Assembly (NCBI RefSeq): GCF_001949145.1
Contig: NW_019091450.1
Location: forward strand, 1,846,802-1,893,015
Direction: 5' to 3'
Origin: Acanthaster planci
Lineage: Eukaryota > Echinodermata > Asteroidea > Valvatida > Acanthasteridae
Length of the DNA: 46,214 nt
Positions 44,601 through 46,214 of this stretch are shown here, in pieces. The first letter of the stretch is position 1, and every line of letters begins with the position of its first letter. The translations under genes were made by a program, and so were the position numbers. Under the pieces are notes generated by a model. It saw only the letters and a list, made by a program, of their open reading frames with translations, was not told where the DNA came from and did no database searches.

Positions 44601-46214
44601 CACTCACTGTTCTTGTAAGAACCATACCTCTCCCCAAATAGATCTGTCCACATGGTGTTACGGTAAGCTCTCTCTTTTTAGGCTATCATCACCATGCAAC
44701 TATGCAACAACATGAAAGATATTCTGAGGAGCCTGGATTACTCAAAGATTATGATGCGGTTTTCTTGCCTGAATAAATACAACTGTGGTATATCTGTCAC
44801 ATGTTTCCATTTGATGTCGTAGAGTTCTGTATACCATGTCAGCCTGGCACTTTCAACAACTTCACCGGACAGTCAGTGTGTGAGAACTGTCCAGCCGGAT
44901 ACACCAGTACACAGGCCAAGAGTTCTTGTGCACCGTGTCATATCACCGCATGGTCTGCTGGAGATGGGACGCTTTGCAAGTCATGCTCCAATGTGGCACA
45001 ATGTCCTTGTATGTCAGAGACAAATCCTTGTGGGGAAGGAGTTTCTTGCATCAATGAGGGAGGAGGGAGCTACATCTGTGGCGATTGTCCANNNNNNNNN
45101 NNNNNNNNNNNNNNNNNNNNNNNNNNNNNNNNNNNNNNNNNNNNNNNNNNNNNNNNNNNNNNNNNNNNNNNNNNNNNNNNNNNNNNNNNNNNNNNNNNNN
45201 NNNNNNNNNNNNNNNNNNNNNNNNNNNNNNNNNNNNNNNNNNNNNNNNNNNNNNNNNNNNNNNNNNNNNNNNNNNNNNNNNNNNNNNNNNNNNNNNNNNN
45301 NNNNNNNNNNNNNNNNNNNNNNNNNNNNNNNNNNNNNNNNNNNNNNNNNNNNNNNNNNNNNNNNNNNNNNNNNNNNNNNNNNNNNNNNNNNNNNNNNNNN
45401 NNNNNNNNNNNNNNNNNNNNNNNNNNNNNNNNNNNNNNNNNNNNNNNNNNNNNNNNNNNNNNNNNNNNNNNNNNNNNNNNNNNNNNNNNNNNNNNNNNNN
45501 NNNNNNNNNNNNNNNNNNNNNNNNNNNNNNNNNNNNNNNNNNNNNNNNNNNNNNNNNNNNNNNNNNNNNNNNNNNNNNNNNNNNNNNNNNNNNNNNNNNN
45601 NNNNNNNNNNNNNNNNNNNNNNNNNNNNNNNNNNNNNNNNNNNNNNNNNNNNNNNNNNNNNNNNNNNNNNNNNNNNNNNNNNNNNNNNNNNNNNNNNNNN
45701 NNNNNNNNNNNNNNNNNGCTGGCTACGCTCAGGTAGGAGATGGGTGTGCTGACATCAATGAGGCAAGACGTCAAAGATCAAGGTGGTTGTAGTAGGCTGT
45801 AGTTTATGCCTTGCTTGTAGGGTGTCAGTGTTGAGGATGAGGTATGACGTCAAGAAGCGGGCAGAAGAAGCCTATCTGTAGTCTTAGAATGGATTTGAAT
45901 GTGTGGATAGAGATGAAGTACGTAAAATGGCAAGAATCATTAAGTAGCAATTATTGCTGATCTGCTGACGGCTCTTATAATGTAGAGGGGTATTCCAGTA
46001 GTCTTGAGGAAAATGTCAAAGGTCGGTGTCCACCTGCCAAAGTGATTGTATAACCGATGACATATAATTAACTGCTGGCTGAAACGGTGCATGACAGAAC
46101 ATGGATTTAGTTCTGTTTCTTTTATTGCAGTGTTTCTTGGCAAATCCTTGCTTTGACAACTGTACCAACTTGTCTCCAGGCTACGAGTGCGGTGCATGCC
46201 CACCAGGCTATGTG
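38505..46214 (+). CDS. Large modular extracellular protein: cadherin, discoidin (F5/8C), Cys-rich and EGF/thrombospondin-like modules; partial at both ends
   Basis: Twelve exon pieces join in phase: 38505-38674, 39032-39201, 39781-39998, 40566-40706, 40948-41135, 41847-42000, 42829-42992, 43608-43670, 43947-44049, 44823-45091 (into the gap), 45718-45762 and 46131-46214. Order of modules: end of a cadherin repeat, a second cadherin repeat beginning at DVNDNCP, one complete F5/8 type C domain (from ACRDALGIQTG to LRVEIVGC), cysteine-rich ephrin-receptor/GCC-like modules (QCERC, CEDGYATPCP, CDPGTACFSG, CQPGTFNNFTGQSVC), then EGF-like modules with DINEC and NPCFDNCTNLSPGYEC as in thrombospondins. 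It is probably a secreted or membrane adhesion protein. No signal peptide, membrane segment or stop is seen, so both ends are missing. I do not recognise this architecture as a named vertebrate gene. Confidence 0.85.
38698..38965 (+). repeat. 11-bp minisatellite just after cadherin exon A
   Basis: Units of TCTTGTGATGG with variants (GTGTTGG, GTGATAG, CAATGG). It starts about 24 bases after the donor of exon A and fills most of the intron. The minus-strand Thr-Arg-Pro-Ser-Gln-Asp-His-type frame is an artefact. Confidence 0.96.
39032..39201 (+). CDS. Modular protein exon B (start of second cadherin repeat)
   Basis: Begins ITLNDVNDNCPVVSNNSLAF, the calcium-binding DxNDN linker of cadherins, and continues with EVIATDADSGVNSQITYHTS. 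Acceptor CTGTACAG, donor GTGAGT; ends with two bases of an Ile codon. Confidence 0.9.
39781..39998 (+). CDS. Modular protein exon C (end of second cadherin repeat and linker)
   Basis: Follows a strong pyrimidine tract and GCAG. Encodes STLQLTVTAVDGGTPVRGTI (cadherin C-terminal strand pattern) then a linker with a lone Cys and PSGGLYLRVPRYYVYVY. Donor GTAAGT, phase 1, joining to the discoidin exon. Confidence 0.87.
40040..40170 (-). repeat. tRNA-derived SINE-like copy
   Basis: On the minus strand 40168-40097 folds like a tRNA: GGCTGGA and TCCAGTC close the acceptor stem; TAGCTCAGTTGGTAGAGC is an A box with D stem GCTC/GAGC; and GGTACAAATCC is a B box. The anticodon arm is degenerate. It is followed by CAATTTCTTTGTTCATC and an A-rich end, so it is a SINE head rather than a functional tRNA. 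Confidence 0.75.
40566..40706 (+). CDS. Modular protein exon D (discoidin domain, first part)
   Basis: Starts ACRDALGIQTGVIQDSMMSA, the classic opening of an F5/8 type C domain, with RARLHANASADGEIGSG. Acceptor TTTAG, donor GTAAGG, phase 1. Confidence 0.92.
40948..41135 (+). CDS. Modular protein exon E (discoidin domain, middle)
   Basis: Encodes GWIAKTADSNQWLQIDTETI then the VKTQGVGDVEAWIKTYYVEY and SNDSNTWHRILDEDGSDQ blocks of the discoidin core. Its acceptor sits in a TTTG repeat. Donor GTATGA, phase 0. A decayed copy of the 3' half lies 55 bases downstream. Confidence 0.93.
41191..41263 (+). pseudogene. Decayed duplicate of the 3' half of discoidin exon E
   Basis: Matches 41063-41135 closely: CYVEYFNDSSTWHRILDEDG versus YYVEYSNDSNTWHRILDEDG. 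A TTTAG acceptor stands directly before it, but the phase does not fit exon E, and the place of the GTATGA donor is taken by a poor GTGCAA. It is probably a tandem exon duplication that has decayed, or a rarely used cryptic exon. Confidence 0.85.
41398..41740 (+). repeat. Tandem repeat, about 130-135 bp period, 2.5 copies
   Basis: The block GACAGTGATGATATTATAGC with GGACCTGTTGTTCAGGTTAC then TCATTAGA recurs at about 41398, 41533 and 41662. Lies in the intron between discoidin exons E and F. Confidence 0.82.
41847..42000 (+). CDS. Modular protein exon F (discoidin domain, end)
   Basis: Encodes LFTGNTDQDTVVVVYFDEVY, ARYIRILPQSWHNQVGLRVE and IVGCTTERRLR; ARYIRILP and LRVEIVGC are the usual discoidin ending with the closing cysteine. 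Donor GTAAGT, phase 1. Confidence 0.93.
42260..42316. repeat. 57-bp hairpin element, copy 2
   Basis: Same length and nearly the same sequence as 4697-4753, differing at a few bases of the left arm (TAAGAG for TAACAC). Flanked here by T on the left and A on the right, so TTAACCC…GGGTTAA is palindromic. Confidence 0.8.
42495..42686. mobile_element. MITE-like element with CAATAGA ends (192 bp)
   Basis: Left CAATAGATCGATTCAGTAAG then CCCCACTCACTG; the complement of the right end reads CAATAGACCGATCCATTAAG then CCCCACTTCACTG. That is about 32 bases of terminal inverted repeat with few mismatches. Confidence 0.8.
42829..42992 (+). CDS. Modular protein exon G (cysteine-rich)
   Basis: Acceptor CTTCATAG. 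Encodes HLTQCERCLTTNYCIGDGLQ, RPCGRCDPPSDSCDRSPSEH and SFGHAFECVPCPIGW with ten cysteines. Donor GTAGGT right after TGG gives phase 0 to exon H. Confidence 0.85.
43608..43670 (+). CDS. Modular protein exon H (cysteine-rich)
   Basis: Twenty-one codons, LCEDGYATPCPKYHHGRCNE plus T, between acceptor CCTGTAG and donor GTAAGT; phase 0 on both sides. Continues the cysteine-rich module of exon G. Confidence 0.85.
43947..44049 (+). CDS. Modular protein exon I (cysteine-rich)
   Basis: Encodes YCPGTCTLCDPGTACFSGIQ then SICPQGFYSKGSDS plus one base. The CPxGxY spacing resembles ephrin-receptor-like/GCC2-GCC3 modules. Acceptor GTGTAG, donor GTAAAA. Confidence 0.83.
44318..44662. repeat. Palindromic dispersed repeat, copy 2 (split by a hAT-like insertion)
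   Basis: Left part has GTGAGTGTGTGCTCGACGTT then TCGACCAGTGTG; the right part has CTGGTCGTCCTCAGGAGGGG, CACTCACTGTTCTTGTAAGA then ACCATACCTCT and CCACATGGTGTTAC. The two halves pair (GTGAGTG with CACTCAC; CGACCAG with CTGGTCG). The 209-bp element 44365-44573 sits at the tip of the hairpin. Confidence 0.6.
44365..44573. mobile_element. hAT-like non-autonomous element (209 bp)
   Basis: Starts CAGTGGCGTAGCCATG and ends AGCTATGCCACTG: inverted ends of 12-13 bases with one mismatch and the CAGTGGCGTAGC consensus common among hAT elements. Inside are G-rich and C-rich runs. An exact 8-bp target duplication is not seen. Lies in the intron between exons I and J. Confidence 0.65.
44823..45091 (+). 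CDS. Modular protein exon J (GCC-like and EGF-like, runs into assembly gap)
   Basis: Acceptor GTCGTAG. Encodes EFCIPCQPGTFNNFTGQSVC then ENCPAGYTSTQAKSSCAPCH (ephrin-receptor-like repeat) and CMSETNPCGEGVSCINEGGG followed by SYICGDCP, an EGF-like start in thrombospondin style. The frame is open up to the run of Ns at 45092. Confidence 0.87.
45092..45717. other. Assembly gap (626 Ns) inside the modular gene
   Basis: A run of N. At least one intron and the middle of one or more EGF-like modules are hidden here. Any frame translated across it is meaningless. Confidence 0.99.
45718..45762 (+). CDS. Modular protein exon K (EGF, after the gap; GC donor)
   Basis: AGYAQVGDGCADINE, the end of one EGF-like module, is followed directly by GCAAGA. 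Joining GAG to TGT of exon L restores the DINEC motif, so the intron 45763-46130 appears to use a GC donor. A GT donor at 45733 (CAG then GTAGGA) is also in phase 0 but would remove the VGDGCADINE segment. Confidence 0.75.
46131..46214 (+). CDS. Modular protein exon L (EGF, thrombospondin-like; cut by window end)
   Basis: After TTTATTGCAG, 28 codons beginning CFLANPCFDNCTNLSPGYEC and ending GACPPGYV. The C-x-x-N-P-C-F and SPGYxCGxCPPGYxG pattern is that of thrombospondin/COMP EGF-like repeats. The exon continues past the window. Confidence 0.9.

Noticed and set aside
44801-45792. Frames running through the N gap
   Set aside because: Length is created by unknown bases. Only 44823-45091 and 45718-45762 are supported, by domain motifs and splice sites.

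Overview
This is a fragment of an animal nuclear genome. It has spliced genes with GT-AG introns, low gene density, AT-rich non-coding DNA, tRNA-derived SINE-like copies and many short palindromic transposon remnants. The gene content (mitochondrial complex I subunit NDUFV2, an ANKRD60-like ankyrin protein, and a cadherin/discoidin/EGF-type extracellular protein) and the very dense GTACATGTAC palindromes suggest an invertebrate deuterostome, possibly an echinoderm. That placement is an inference from style, not a proof. No prokaryotic or viral gene system is visible.

Layout. (1) 1-31005, minus strand: NDUFV2 occupies most of the window. Six coding exons were rebuilt with matching splice phases: 30967-31005, 27809-27871, 26783-26845, 25280-25467, 23398-23495 and 6445-6631. 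The short last coding exon (about 30 residues) was not found and probably lies beyond base 1. (2) 14271-15533, plus strand: an intronless gene for a type II membrane, DxD-type glycosyltransferase-like protein lies antisense inside the 16.8-kb NDUFV2 intron 5. (3) 31006-33473: upstream region shared by NDUFV2 (leftward) and the ANKRD60-like gene (rightward), with a CpG-rich patch near 31850-31960 and a fold-back element at 31431-31844. (4) 33523-38025, plus: ANKRD60-like gene in five exons (ubiquitin-like N-terminus, ankyrin repeats, conserved C-terminus). (5) 38505-46214, plus: twelve exon pieces of a large modular extracellular protein: end of one cadherin repeat, a second cadherin repeat, a complete F5/8 type C (discoidin) domain, cysteine-rich modules, then EGF/thrombospondin-like modules. 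It is open at both ends and cut by a 626-base N gap.

The rest is introns and intergenic DNA carrying at least eight kinds of inverted-repeat or fold-back element, several present twice, together with hAT-like elements, SINE-like copies, minisatellites, a degraded tandem array in NDUFV2 intron 4, and two local duplications at 2.0-3.5 kb. The most notable observations are the nested glycosyltransferase-like gene with its distinctive C-terminal motifs, the probable GC-AG intron in the EGF region, a decayed duplicate of a discoidin exon, a perfect 68-base palindrome at 5786-5853, the swarm of fold-back elements, and a possible hammerhead-like core split by a hAT-like insertion near 44.3-44.66 kb. 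The genes do not form one pathway; they are neighbours in an ordinary eukaryotic locus.
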